Origin: DATAXP01 sp963708675
GTDB lineage: Bacteria; Planctomycetota; Planctomycetia; Pirellulales; PNKZ01
DNA length: 64,000 nt
Direction: 5' to 3'
Assembly: GCA_963708675.1 (NCBI GenBank)
Contig: CAVPTO010000003.1
Coordinates: forward strand, 806,001 to 870,000
Shown here: positions 8,117-17,631 of the stretch, one piece after another
How positions within the stretch are numbered: position 1 is the stretch's first letter
Layout of the letters: each line of letters starts with the position of its first letter
The notes under the pieces: model-generated
The model's input: the letters and a program-made list of their open reading frames with translations, nothing else
The model's database searches: none
What the model was told of the DNA's origin: nothing
Program-made: the position numbers and the translations under genes

Positions 8117-10446
8117 ATGACTGACACAGGCGGTATCGCAACGCTGACCGTGCCGCAGCGCGAGGCCGTGCAGCATGTCGACGGCCCGCTGCTGGTGCTG
8201 GCCGGCCCCGGCAGCGGCAAGACTCGCGTCATCACCCATCGCATCGCGAACCTGCTTCGCACAGGCGTGCCCGCCCGTCAGATTCTCGCGCTAACGTTCA
8301 CGAACAAGGCGGCCGACGAGATGAAGGCCCGCGTCGCCGCGCTGCGCCCGACCGGCCTGTGTGGATTAGCACCTTCCATCGTTTCTGTGCTCGCCTGCTG
8401 CGCGAACACGCGGCGATGGTCGGCCTTGGCGAAAACTTCACGATTTACGACACGTCCGATTCGCAGTCGTCGCTCAAGCGGGCGATCGAAGCCCTCGACT
8501 TCGACCCGACGCACTACACGCCGCAACGTATCGCGTCGGCCATCAGTTGGGCTAAGAACAACCTGGTGCTGCCCGATCAATACGAAGGGCGCGCCGGCAG
8601 TCCGCTGGCCTCGATCGTCGCGCGGGTTTATCCCGCCTATCAGGCCGAGTTGTTGAAGAGCAACGCCGTCGATTTCGACGACTTGTTGCTGCACTCGGCG
8701 ACGTTGCTCAGAGACAATCCCGAAATTCGCGCGTCGCTCGATGCTCGCTATCGCTACATCATGGTCGACGAGTATCAGGACACGAACCTCTCGCAATACA
8801 CGATCGTCCGCGCTTTGTCGCTCGATTATCCGAACCTGGCCGTCACGGGCGATCCCGACCAATCGATTTACGGTTGGCGAGGCGCGAACCTCGGGAACAT
8901 TCTCGATTTCGAACGCGACTATCCCGATGTCACGGTCGTTTTCCTCGAGCAGAACTATCGAAGCACCAAGCGAATCCTACGCATCGCCGATCAGCTCATC
9001 AGCCACAACAAGCTACGCAAGCCCAAGGATCTTTTCACCGAAAACAGTGAAGGCTCGTCCGTTCGTCTCGTAACTTACGCGACGCAGAAAGACGAAGCCG
9101 ACGCGATCGCTGAGCGGATTCTGCATTTGATCGAGACGGAGAAATATGAGCCGCGCGACATTGCGATCTTTTATCGCGTGAACGCGTTGTCGCGATCGCT
9201 GGAATTCTCGCTCCGAGCGCATGGCATTCCATACCAGATGGTGCGCGGCGTGGAGTTTTATCAGCGCAAAGAGATCAAGGACGTGCTCGCGTATTTGCAG
9301 CTCGTCAACAACCCGCGCGACGCCACTGCCCTGCTGCGTGTGATCAACACGCCGCCGCGCGGCATCGGCAAAGGAACGATCACGCGACTCCTTCAGCATG
9401 CCGATCGCTATCGTGTATCGCTGTTGGACGCCGCCCGCGAGAGCGGCCTGATCGAAGGGCTGGCGAAAAAATCGGCGGTGGCCGTCGCGAAGTTCGTCTC
9501 GTTTTTCGATCGCCTCGCGTTGCTCAACGACGCACCGATCGAGGAAATCCTCGGGCATGTGCTCGAAGAATCGGGCTACCACGATCTGCTCAAGGCATCG
9601 GAGGAAGAAGAAGACCAGGAACGACTCGCGAACATCGAAGAGTTGCTGACGGCTGCGCGTGAGTTCGACGAGCGCAATCCAGGCCGTGGGCATCTCGAGG
9701 AATTTCTCGAACAAGCGAGCCTCGTCAACGACACCGACGATCTCGACGCGGTGCAGAATCGCGTGACGATGATGACGCTGCACGCGTCGAAAGGGCTGGA
9801 GTTCCCCGTCGTATTCATCGCCGCGGTCGAAGAGGGGCTGATCCCTCACGAGCGTGCGCGCGACAACCCGAACGAGCTCGAAGAAGAACGCCGGTTGCTG
9901 TTCGTGGGCATCACGCGTGCCGAGCGCGAGTTGCAACTCAGCCGCGCCGTGTATCGCGCCTTCCGCGGTCGTTCGATGATGAGTGTGCCAAGCCTGTTTC
10001 TGATGGAATTGCCGCTCGAAGAAATGGAAGTGCTCGAAGTCGGACTCAACGCGTGGCCGAACACGGACTGGTTGCGGGACGACGATCGGCAAGTGGACCA
10101 CGCCCCCGTTGCGACGGAAAATCACCAAGATGAAGGAGGTGAGGACTTCGATATCTCGTTCGACCCTTCGACCTTCGAGCAGTCCCCTACCACGAAAACG
10201 GCTCCCTCGAAGCCGGCACTCACGACGGCGGCTGAACTCGCGGCCGGAGGCGCGAACATGCTGCCGCCGGTATCGCCCGAAGAGTTCTTCGCCGGCATGG
10301 TCGTGCGGCATCCCGAGTACGGTCTGGGCAAAATCATCGCACTTTCCGGCGGTCGCGGGGCGCGAAAGGCGACGGTCGCATTCACCTCGGGGGCTGGGCA
10401 GCGTACATTCGTGTTAGCCCAAAGTCCGCTGCGTCCCGTGAAGTAA
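8117..10446 (+). CDS. ATP-dependent DNA helicase UvrD/PcrA, split by a one-base frameshift
   Basis: Superfamily 1A 3'-5' helicase of excision repair and replication. Part 1 holds motif Q and Walker A (LVLAGPGSGKTRVITHR near residue 30) and motif Ia (LTFTNKAADEMKARV). Part 2, one base out of frame, resumes with VWISTFHRFCARLLREHA (motif Ib), MVDEYQDTN (Walker B), GDPDQSIYGWRGA, EQNYRST, TMMTLHASKGLEFPVV and VGITRAERELQLS. The join at 8354-8358 reads GGCCTGTGTGG, whereas adding one C gives Gly-Pro-Val-Trp, the expected sequence. The C-terminal 55 residues (GMVVRHPEYGLGKIIAL, ARKATVAF) are the Tudor-like RNA-polymerase-contact domain of PcrA. Everything else is intact, so a consensus error is likelier than decay. 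Confidence 0.9.
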
Positions 10447-10471
10447 CCCGCCCTTTGCGTCGCTTGCCACG

Positions 10472-11920
10472 ATGAGTTACCCCAAGATCGCGCAACTGAA
10501 AGACCTCGCTGCCTTGCGAGGCCGATTGGCGGAACTCGGCCTCGAGCTGCCGATCGACGATCGCATTCTGACGGCCGCCGAAGGTTCGCCACTGGCCGAG
10601 CCGATCGTCATCGGTGGTTTCAAGGTCGGCAATCGCTGGTGCATCCATCCCATGGAAGGTTGGGACGCCAACCGCGATGGCTCGCCGTCGGAGCACACGC
10701 TTCGCCGTTGGCGGCACTTCGGCCTTAGCGGCGCGAAGTTCATCTGGGGTGGCGAAGCCGCTGCCGTGCAGCCCGATGGCCGCGCCAACCCAAACCAAAC
10801 GCTCGCCACGCCTGAGAATTGCGCGGGACTCAAGGCGTTGCTCGACGAGTTGCTTCGCGCGCATCGCGAGCACATCGGCTCGACCGACGATCTGCTCGTC
10901 GGGTTGCAACTGACGCACTCGGGTCGGTTCTCACGCCCGAACAGCAAGCAGCTCGAGCCGCGGATCGCGTATCACCACCCGCTGTTGGACGAGAAGTTCG
11001 GCATCGATCCGAACAACACCGCGATCGTGTGGACAGACGACGAACTGGAGCGGCTCATCGACCGCTACGTCGCCGCTGCTGGTCTGGCGCGTGACGTCGG
11101 CTATCAGTTCGTCGACGTGAAGTCGTGTCACGGCTACTTGCTGCACGAGTTCCTCAGCGCTCGCGTTCGCCCCGGCAAGTTCGGTGGCGATTTCGACGGA
11201 CGGACCCGCGTGCTCCGCACCATCATCGGCCGCATTCGCAGCGAATATCCTGATCTCATGGTCGTCGTGCGACTGAGCGCCTTTGATACGCTGCCATACG
11301 TGACGAGCCGCGAGATTGGGCGGCCGATGGATTATGAGAACCTGCTGCCGTATCGCTTCGGGTTCGGGGTCGACGAGGCCGACCCACGCGAGATGGACCT
11401 CGCCGAGACGATTCAGCTGCTGAAAACGCTCGAAGCCGAGGGCGTGGCGAGCGTGAACATCTCGTGCGGCAGCCCGTACTACAACCCGCACATTCAGCGG
11501 CCGGCCATCTTTCCGCCCAGCGACGGTTATCTGCCGCCGGAAGATCCGCTGGTTGGCGTGATACGGCAGATCGATGCCACGCGACGCTGCAAACAAGCGG
11601 TGCCGAACCTGCCGCTCGTCGGCACGGGTTACTCGTACTTGCAGGACTACTTGCCGCAGGTGGCGCAGGCAGTCGTTCGCGAGAAGTGGGTCGACATGGT
11701 CGGCCTCGGGCGAATGCTGCTCTCGTATCCCGAGATGCCGCAGGACTGTCAAACGACCGGTCGGCTAACGCGCAAGAAGATTTGCCGCACGTTCAGTGAT
11801 TGCACGACCGCGCCTCGCAACGCGCTCGTGTCGGGCTGCTACCCACTCGATCCGTATTACAAGCAACTGCCCGAGAACGAACAGATGCGCGAGATCAAGC
11901 AAGCGCTCAAACAAGATTGA
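10472..11920 (+). CDS. NADH:flavin oxidoreductase, Old Yellow Enzyme-like
   Basis: A 482-residue FMN-dependent TIM-barrel oxidoreductase of the Old Yellow Enzyme superfamily. Supporting segments are IGGFKVGNRWCIHPMEGWDA (strand 1 and FMN site), LVGLQLTHSGRFSRPN (QLxHxGR motif), VDVKSCHGYLLHEFLSARVR (CHGYLLxEFLSP-type motif), RLSAFDTLP and the C-terminal VDMVGLGRMLLSYP. A Cys cluster near the end (KKICRTFSDCTTAPRNALVSG) resembles the Fe-S-binding tail of 2,4-dienoyl-CoA reductase-type members, although no second flavin/NAD domain is present. Substrate unknown. It follows uvrD by 25 bases and may be cotranscribed. Confidence 0.88.
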   Translation: MSYPKIAQLKDLAALRGRLAELGLELPIDDRILTAAEGSPLAEPIVIGGFKVGNRWCIHPMEGWDANRDGSPSEHTLRRWRHFGLSGAKFIWGGEAAAVQPDGRANPNQTLATPENCAGLKALLDELLRAHREHIGSTDDLLVGLQLTHSGRFSRPNSKQLEPRIAYHHPLLDEKFGIDPNNTAIVWTDDELERLIDRYVAAAGLARDVGYQFVDVKSCHGYLLHEFLSARVRPGKFGGDFDGRTRVLRTIIGRIRSEYPDLMVVVRLSAFDTLPYVTSREIGRPMDYENLLPYRFGFGVDEADPREMDLAETIQLLKTLEAEGVASVNISCGSPYYNPHIQRPAIFPPSDGYLPPEDPLVGVIRQIDATRRCKQAVPNLPLVGTGYSYLQDYLPQVAQAVVREKWVDMVGLGRMLLSYPEMPQDCQTTGRLTRKKICRTFSDCTTAPRNALVSGCYPLDPYYKQLPENEQMREIKQALKQD

Positions 11921-11932
11921 ATTTATCGCAAC

Positions 11933-12000
11933 GCGCTCGGCGCGGGTCTCCAGACCCCGCCGACCGCCGAACGGCGGGGTCAGAGACCCGCGCCGAGCGC
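11933..12000. repeat. Long intergenic palindrome, family E
   Basis: 18-base arms GCGCTCGGCGCGGGTCTC (11933-11950) and the exact reverse complement (11983-12000), with a second inner stem of CCCCGCC type. It lies between the oxidoreductase and the M28 peptidase and ends 14 bases before the latter's ATG, so in RNA it could mask the ribosome site. A short partial copy of one arm lies at about 12998-13012, on the other side of the peptidase gene. Confidence 0.85.
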
Positions 12001-12014
12001 AGACAGGATTGACG

Positions 12015-12990
12015 ATGAAGCGTTCGCTCTCGGGACAGACGATGTACATGGCCGCGGTCGGCCTCGTGTGTCTCGCCGTGTTGGGATACATCGTGTTCGA
12101 AAGTTCGCTCGACGCCCAACAAGCTCGCACGTCGCTGCGGCTCGATCAGATTCCGTTCAACGGGGCGCAGGCGTACAAGTATCTGCAGCAGCTTTGTCAG
12201 CTAGGCCCGCGACCCAGTGGGTCAGCCGCGATGACGAAGCAGCAGCAGTTTCTCACCGAGCATTTCACCGCGCAAGGCGCGACGGTCGAGCGTCAAACGT
12301 TTCAAGTGCGGCACCCCCTCACGGGCGCTGCGGTGACGATGACGAATCTCATCGTGCATTGGCATCCCGATCGCAAGGAGCGCATTCTGCTTTGCGCTCA
12401 TTACGACACGCGGCCTTTTCCCGATCGCGACCCGCGCAATCCACGCGGCACGTTCATCGGCGCGAACGACGGCGCGAGCGGAACGGTCGTGCTCATGGAG
12501 TTGGGCCGCTCGATGCCGAAGCTGGAAGGAACGCTCGGCGTCGATTTCGTGCTGTTCGACGGCGAAGAGTTGGTCTATCGCGAGCCGCCCGATGAGTTCT
12601 TCATCGGCTCGAAGCATTTCGCGCGAGTACATCAACCATCGCCCGCCGTACCAGTACAAGCTTGGCGTGTTGCTCGACATGGTCGGCGACACCGAGTTGC
12701 AACTGTACGTGGAACGCAAGAGTGCTCAATTCGCGCCGCAGTTGGTGAAGGAACTTTGGACGACGGCGGCGAAGCTCGGAGTTCGAGAGTTTGTGTACCA
12801 ACCGAACCACGACCTGAGCGACGATCACATTCCGCTGAACGAAATTGCCCGCATTCCGACGGTCGATATCATCGACTTCGACTTTCCGTACTGGCACACC
12901 GAGCAGGACGCTCCGCCGCGGTGCTCGCCGCTGAGCCTCGCCAAAGTGGGTTGGGTTGTGCAGGAATGGCTGAAAGTAGCGGTGCGGTGA
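12015..12990 (+). CDS. M28 peptidase / glutaminyl-peptide cyclotransferase-like, frameshifted
   Basis: Zinc enzyme of the M28/QC fold, anchored by one N-terminal membrane segment (TMYMAAVGLVCLAVLGYIVF). Zinc-ligand regions are LLCAHYDTRPFPDRDPRN, GANDGASGTVVLMELGRS and VDFVLFDGEELVY, then after a break DDHIPLNEIARIPTVDIIDF and FPYWHTEQDAPP, which match the QC tail (DDHxPF, PxxWHTxxD). The reading frame breaks at 12618-12625: KHFA is followed in the other frame by REYINHRPPYQYKLGVLLD. One extra base, or loss of a CG in a GCGCG run, explains it. QC enzymes cyclise N-terminal Gln to pyroglutamate; peptidase activity cannot be excluded. Confidence 0.85.
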
Positions 12991-13041
12991 GCATCGCGCT
13001 CGGCGCGGCTAACCCCTTATGAATTCGCGCTGCCCGGAGTT

Positions 13042-13070
13042 TTGACAATCGCTCGGGGCCTGAGCATACT
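13042..13070 (+). promoter_or_regulatory. Candidate sigma70 promoter for the transglutaminase-like gene
   Basis: TTGACA at 13042-13047 is a perfect -35 box; CATACT at 13065-13070 is a 4/6 -10 box; the spacer is 17 bases. It sits about 80 bases before the ATG at 13151 and in the gap after the M28 gene, the expected place. Confidence 0.55.
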
Positions 13071-13150
13071 GGAACCATCGTCATCCCTGGGGCGTTTCAG
13101 TCCCGTTCTGTGCGTCGGCGGAGCCGATCGTGGCCGCGTTGGAGGCTCGC

Positions 13151-14257
13151 ATGAAAGGCTCAATGATGCGCTTCGCGTTTTGTCTGTTGTCGAGTGCTGG
13201 TCTTCTGCTGTTCCCGATCGCCGCGGCACCAGCCCAAGAGATCAGCAAGCCGTTTGAAGAGGCGGAAGTCGCAACGACTGACGCCCCGGCCGAAGCGCTC
13301 TCGGCAGCTCAGGTGACGAAGGTCGGCAAGCCGACGCCTCTGGAACTCGACCCGTCGTTGGAGTTGCTCGATCCGCGAACGTATCGCCTGCGCGTGGGCG
13401 TGAAGATCGAAGCCCCCGATGGCGCGGCGAAGGAAGTCGTCGCGATCTTTCCCATCCCGATCGAGTGGCCTGAGCAGCGGCTGCGCATCCTTAGCGAACG
13501 CGCGAGCAGCGGAATGCGGGTGACCGAGACGGTGCTCAAAGGTCAGTGCGGCATGATGAAGGTGCAGTTGCCGGTCCTCGCCAAAGGGGGCTCGGCGACC
13601 TTCGAACGTCTGTACGAAATCACGCGCTACCGCACCGAGTTCAAACTTCCACCCGATGAGATGGCACTGCCGAAGCAGCCGCCGGCGGGCCTTCGCGAAC
13701 AACTGACGAAGGCGGCCCCGGGCATCGAAACCGAGAGCCAAGAGATTTCGACGTTAGCGCGCGATCTTGGCCATCAAAGCAAGACGGCTGACGGTTGGGA
13801 CAAGGTGCGCGCGTTCTGGAGTTGGACGCGCGACAATGTGAAGTTTCAGAACGGCGACTTCCGCGGAGCGCTATATGCGGTCGAACACAAGTGCGGCGAC
13901 TGCGAAGAAATGAGCGCGTTGTTCATCGGCCTGTGCCGGCTCAACGGCGGCCTGGCACGCACGGTGTGGGTCGAAGGGCACGATTATCCCGAGTTTTACA
14001 TGCTCGACAAGCAAGGCAAGGGGCATTGGATACCGGCCCAGGTCGTTGGCCCGCCTTGGTTCGGCGAAATCACCGAGTATCGTCCTATCTTTCAGAAGGG
14101 CGACCGTTTCTACGATCCGTTCCAGAAGCAGTACGTCCGCTACGCACCGCAAACCGTTCGGGCCGACGGCGGCGGCGCTCCTCCGAAGCTGACCGTCATC
14201 CACGACATCCTCGCCGACAGCGATATCAATGGGCCCACGTACGAGAACCCGCATTAG
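13151..14257 (+). CDS. Secreted transglutaminase-like protein
   Basis: A 368-residue exported protein: signal peptide MKGSMMRFAFCLLSSAGLLL with cleavage near AAPAQEI. Residues about 60-180 are a beta-rich region (YRLRVGVKIEAPDGAAKEVV); the C-terminal half is a transglutaminase-like cysteine-protease fold, with WSWTRDNVKFQNGD, the catalytic-Cys segment HKCGDCEEMSALFIGLCR and the His segment VWVEGHDYPEFYML, followed by HWIPAQVVGPPWFG. Such proteins are frequent in planctomycetes, and their substrate is unknown. Start at 13151; seven upstream codons precede the signal peptide and are dropped. A good promoter lies just upstream. Confidence 0.85.
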   Translation: MKGSMMRFAFCLLSSAGLLLFPIAAAPAQEISKPFEEAEVATTDAPAEALSAAQVTKVGKPTPLELDPSLELLDPRTYRLRVGVKIEAPDGAAKEVVAIFPIPIEWPEQRLRILSERASSGMRVTETVLKGQCGMMKVQLPVLAKGGSATFERLYEITRYRTEFKLPPDEMALPKQPPAGLREQLTKAAPGIETESQEISTLARDLGHQSKTADGWDKVRAFWSWTRDNVKFQNGDFRGALYAVEHKCGDCEEMSALFIGLCRLNGGLARTVWVEGHDYPEFYMLDKQGKGHWIPAQVVGPPWFGEITEYRPIFQKGDRFYDPFQKQYVRYAPQTVRADGGGAPPKLTVIHDILADSDINGPTYENPH

Positions 14258-14260
14258 AAC

Positions 14261-14400
14261 CCTCGCCCCCGTGGGAAGAGGGTGGTTCGCTGTAAGCGAA
14301 CCGGGTGAGGGGCGGGCGGCGCTAGCGACGAAGCAAAACGCAGAGCGGGGCGGCGCACCCTCATCCGGCCTTCGGTCACCTTCTCCCGAAGGGAGAAGGG
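14261..14400. repeat. Composite intergenic repeat, family D (copy 1)
   Basis: Three nested hairpins: CCCGTGGGAAGAGGG/TTCGC arms around 14268-14330, then CACCCTCATCCGGCCTTCGG and CTTCTCCCGAAGGGAGAAGG to 14400. The same units occur, in reverse order and orientation, at 56614-56729. It is placed exactly at the 5' end of the DUF1549 gene and stays open in that gene's frame, which blurs the start. Confidence 0.75.
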
Positions 14401-14411
14401 CGTGGGCGACG

Positions 14412-16008
14412 TTGCTTGTCTTGATTCTCATCACCTCGTCGCTGCAAGCCGCTGACAGCGAGACGGAACTCATCGAACGCCGGCAAGCGCGCGTGGCGAC
14501 ACTAGCGCGTCCCACCGAGCCACCGAAGGTCGATGGTGTAATGCATTTCATCGACTCTTTCATCGTCGGCAAGCTCACGAGCGACGAGCGGGCTGCGATC
14601 GCGCTGTGCGACGATGCCACGTTCTTGCGTCGCGTGTATCTCGACGTGATCGGCTACATTCCGACCGTCATCGAGCTGAACCGCTTTCTCTCCGACTCGT
14701 CCAGCGACAAGCGAACGAAGGCGATCGATCAGCTGTTAGCGCAGGGCCGATTACGCCGCGCATTGGGCGCCCTTTTGGGAAGACGCGCTCGCCAGCCAGA
14801 ACGTGCTCACGCAGGGGGGCATTCCCACGCACGGGAATTATCGGACTTGGATTCAAAGCAGCTTCGAGGCGAACCGGCCGTTCGACGTGATGGTCGCCGA
14901 GTTGCTCGATCCCACGATGCCGCGCCGCAAGCGGGCCGACGCTCAGGAGATTCTCGGGGCAACGTACTCGATCGAGTACGTTCGCAACGACACACACGCC
15001 GACACGGTCGAGACAGCGGCCAACGTCGCCCAGGTGTTTTTGGGCACGAGCATGAAGTGCGCGAGTTGTCACGATCACTTCGAGAACGCCGAGTGGCCGC
15101 AAAGAAGGTTCCTCGCGTTCGCGGGACTCTTCGCTGCTCACGACCTCGAGCAGATTCGCTGCGACGTGCGATCGGGCAAAACCGTGCCATCGCAGTTTCC
15201 ATTCGAGATACCCGGTGATTCGGCGGAGGTTCCGAGCGAGTTACACGCACGATTGCATCGCGTGGCGCAAGATGTCGTCGATCCGGCAAATCCACGCTTC
15301 GCGAAGACGTTCGTCAACCGACTGTGGAAGCGCTACCTAGGCTTAGGTCTTTTCGAACCGGTTGACGATTATCGGTTGGATGTTACGGTCAGCCATCCCG
15401 AGTTGCTGGACTGGCTTGCTTATGACTTTGTCGCGCACGGCTGCGATGTCCAGCACACGATGCGATTGATCCTGACAAGCGGCACGTACCAGTCGCGATA
15501 CAACGCGTCGCTCGAAGACCGTTTCGACGCGAACAATCCCGCCGAGCCGCGGAAGTTTCGCTCCCCTACCCTGCGGCGTCTCACCTGCGAACAGTTCCTC
15601 GACAGCGTTCGCATTGCCACGACCGATCGGCTGGGGACCGAAGAACGCGCGTATCTCGACGCACGATCGACGCCGCTGACGCGAGCGCTCGGTCGTCCGG
15701 CCTCGCGGAATCAGATCAGCACGAGCCGCCCGGACGACGTGGCAGTCGTGCAGTCGCTTGAATTGATGAATGGCAAAGAGCTACAGGATTTGATCGATCG
15801 TGCGACGCTGCTCGAGAAGCCGATCCGCAAGACCGACTTCCCGCGCGTGGTCGATCGCGTTTATCGCTCGGTGTTAAGCCGCCCGCCGACCAATGAAGAG
15901 AAGCGGCTCGCGCAGGCGTTTCTGACGGCCGCGGTGGTGCCGGCCGAAGGTGTGAAAGATTTGATGTGGACGCTTTTGTGCAGCCCGGAGTTCCAGTACC
16001 TGCGATGA
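14412..16008 (+). CDS. DUF1549/DUF1553 (PSD1-type) protein, frameshifted
   Basis: Planctomycete exported protein of the DUF1549-DUF1553 family. A signal-like segment LLVLILITSSLQAADSE leads to the DUF1549 domain (HFIDSFIVGKLTSDER, FLRRVYLDVIGYIPTVIELN). The frame breaks at 14742-14748: after IDQLLAQ the next frame gives ADYAAHWAPFWEDALASQNV, the expected continuation. Then come the KCASCHDHFENAEW cysteine pair, and DUF1553 (FAKTFVNRLWKRYLGLGLFE, GCDVQHTMRLILTSGTYQSR, LMNGKELQDLIDRA, VYRSVLSRPPTNEEKRLAQA). The start is uncertain: TTG at 14412 gives a clean signal peptide, while ATG at 14229 would put a dispersed repeat in the coding sequence and overlap the preceding gene. It pairs with DUF1501 downstream, the standard arrangement; function unproven. 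Confidence 0.85.
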
Positions 16009-16027
16009 ACAGGGCTGGTTGATCAAC

Positions 16028-17494
16028 ATGGATCGTCGCGACTTTCTGAGGGCCAGTCTCGCCAGCGCCACATTGTCGGCGTGTGGTTCGTCGTTGCGCG
16101 CGACGGAAGGCCTTGCACAGCGACAGCGGGCGACGGCCGATTCGGTGATCTTCATTTGGTTGCCCGGCGGAGTGTGTCAGCAAGACACGTGGGACAAGAA
16201 GGAACACACGCCGTTCGAGAAGGGCATGCGCGGCAGCCAACTGCTCAGCACGTGCCCGTCGATTCCCACGTCGGTCGATGGCCTGAGCTTCGGCCAAGGG
16301 CTCGAAAATCTCGCATCGGTCATGCACAAGGGAACGCTCGTTCGCAGCCTAACGAGCGCGACGAAGTTCGGCGCCGTGCATCTGAAGGCGCAGTATCTGG
16401 CGATGACGGGCTTTCTGTTCCCGCAAGGCGTGCGCGTGCCGAGCATCGGAGCCGCGATCGGTAGAACTCTTGGTCCCGTCGATCCGCGCGTGCCGCCGTA
16501 CATCTACATCGGCCGCGACATTGACACCAGCGACACCGAAAAGCAGTTCATCAGCGACTACATCGGCCCCGGCTTCTACGGCGTCAAACATGCCCCGTTC
16601 ATGATTCCCGAGGCTGACCGCGGCATGGTGACACTCGAAGCCTCGGCCGACACGTCGCTCGACCGTATCGATCGACGGCTTGCGTTCCTTAAGGCGGCGA
16701 CCGGACTGACCGCCGAGCCGCTTCGTGCGAGCGGCAAAGTCGAAGATTATTTGAGCACGATGGAAAAGGCTCGCGCGATGATGGACTCGCCGATCAAGCG
16801 AGCATTCAACTATCGCAAAGAAGAAAAGCCCGAGGTGCTCGCGGCTTACGAACCGAAGATTGCCGCCAGCGAGTTGCTCGACAAACGATATTTCTTCGGC
16901 AACCGTTTTGGGCATGGTCTGCTGTTGGCGAGGCGGTTGGTCGAATCGGGCGCGCGGTTCGTGCAAGTCGAATATCAATACGGGCCATTCCGAGGCTTCG
17001 ACACGCACGACGACGGCGCCACGCGGATCGCCGAGATGAAGAAACAAATTGACGGCCCCATCGCGCAACTGATTCGCGACCTCGATCAGCGCGGACTGCT
17101 CGAACGTACGCTGGTCGTCATCGGCACCGAGTTCGGCCGCACGATCGCCAATCAACCGAAGGCAGGCATCGAGCCGGTGGGATTCGCCGAAGGGCAGTCA
17201 GGCGAAGAGCTCGTGATTGAAGAGCCGAAGATGTACGGCCATCACGGCCATTTCTCGAGCACGAACTCGATGCTCTTCTTCGGCGGCGGGTTCAAGCAAG
17301 GCCTGGTCTACGGACGCACGGCCGATCGGCATCCGATGTTGCCCGTCGAGAATCCCGTGACGATCACCGACCTGCACGCGACGATCTACAAGGCGCTCGG
17401 CGTTCCTCCCGACACGTACTTCACCAGCGAAGGTCGTCCGGTGCACGTGACGAAAGACGGCAAAGGCCGAGCGGTCGACGCACTGTTGGCGTGA
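16028..17494 (+). CDS. DUF1501 protein, Tat-exported
   Basis: A 488-residue protein starting MDRRDFLRASLASATLSACG, a twin-arginine signal (RRDFLRAS). The body is the DUF1501 domain, a sulfatase/alkaline-phosphatase-like fold of unknown activity: VIFIWLPGGVCQQDTWD near the start, then SLTSATKFGAVHLKAQYL, LLLARRLVESGARFVQVEY, FDTHDDGATRIAEMKKQI, TLVVIGTEFGRTIANQP, HHGHFSSTNSMLFFGGG and TITDLHATIYKALGVPPDTY. The DUF1549/1553 gene ends 19 bases upstream, so they probably form an operon. The upstream in-frame TTG at 16019 is less likely than the ATG because the Tat motif normally follows the start closely. Confidence 0.92.
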   Translation: MDRRDFLRASLASATLSACGSSLRATEGLAQRQRATADSVIFIWLPGGVCQQDTWDKKEHTPFEKGMRGSQLLSTCPSIPTSVDGLSFGQGLENLASVMHKGTLVRSLTSATKFGAVHLKAQYLAMTGFLFPQGVRVPSIGAAIGRTLGPVDPRVPPYIYIGRDIDTSDTEKQFISDYIGPGFYGVKHAPFMIPEADRGMVTLEASADTSLDRIDRRLAFLKAATGLTAEPLRASGKVEDYLSTMEKARAMMDSPIKRAFNYRKEEKPEVLAAYEPKIAASELLDKRYFFGNRFGHGLLLARRLVESGARFVQVEYQYGPFRGFDTHDDGATRIAEMKKQIDGPIAQLIRDLDQRGLLERTLVVIGTEFGRTIANQPKAGIEPVGFAEGQSGEELVIEEPKMYGHHGHFSSTNSMLFFGGGFKQGLVYGRTADRHPMLPVENPVTITDLHATIYKALGVPPDTYFTSEGRPVHVTKDGKGRAVDALLA

Positions 17495-17572
17495 TGATGT
17501 AGCGCGAACGGTTGGCCACGTCGCTCGCGACGCGCTTGAAGCGCATTGTGGATAAACACAAAGCAGGCGTCG

Positions 17573-17605
17573 TCCGGGGAGGTTTCGGGACATGCCCTCC
17601 CCGGA
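17573..17605. terminator. Inverted repeat between convergent genes, likely bidirectional terminator
   Basis: TCCGGGGAGG (17573-17582) and CCTCCCCGGA (17596-17605) pair perfectly around a 13-base loop, in the gap between the plus-strand DUF1501 gene and the minus-strand pseudopilin gene. No strong T-run follows on either side, so the call rests on stem strength and position. Confidence 0.5.
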
Positions 17606-17631
17606 GCGAACGCCTAGCTATGTTGAGTCGG

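Noticed and set aside
11935..12000. Palindrome as a possible tRNA-like structure
   Set aside because: No cloverleaf, T-loop or anticodon arm; simple nested hairpin.
12592..12990. Separate small gene downstream of the M28 gene
   Set aside because: It is the C-terminal half of the same enzyme in another frame.
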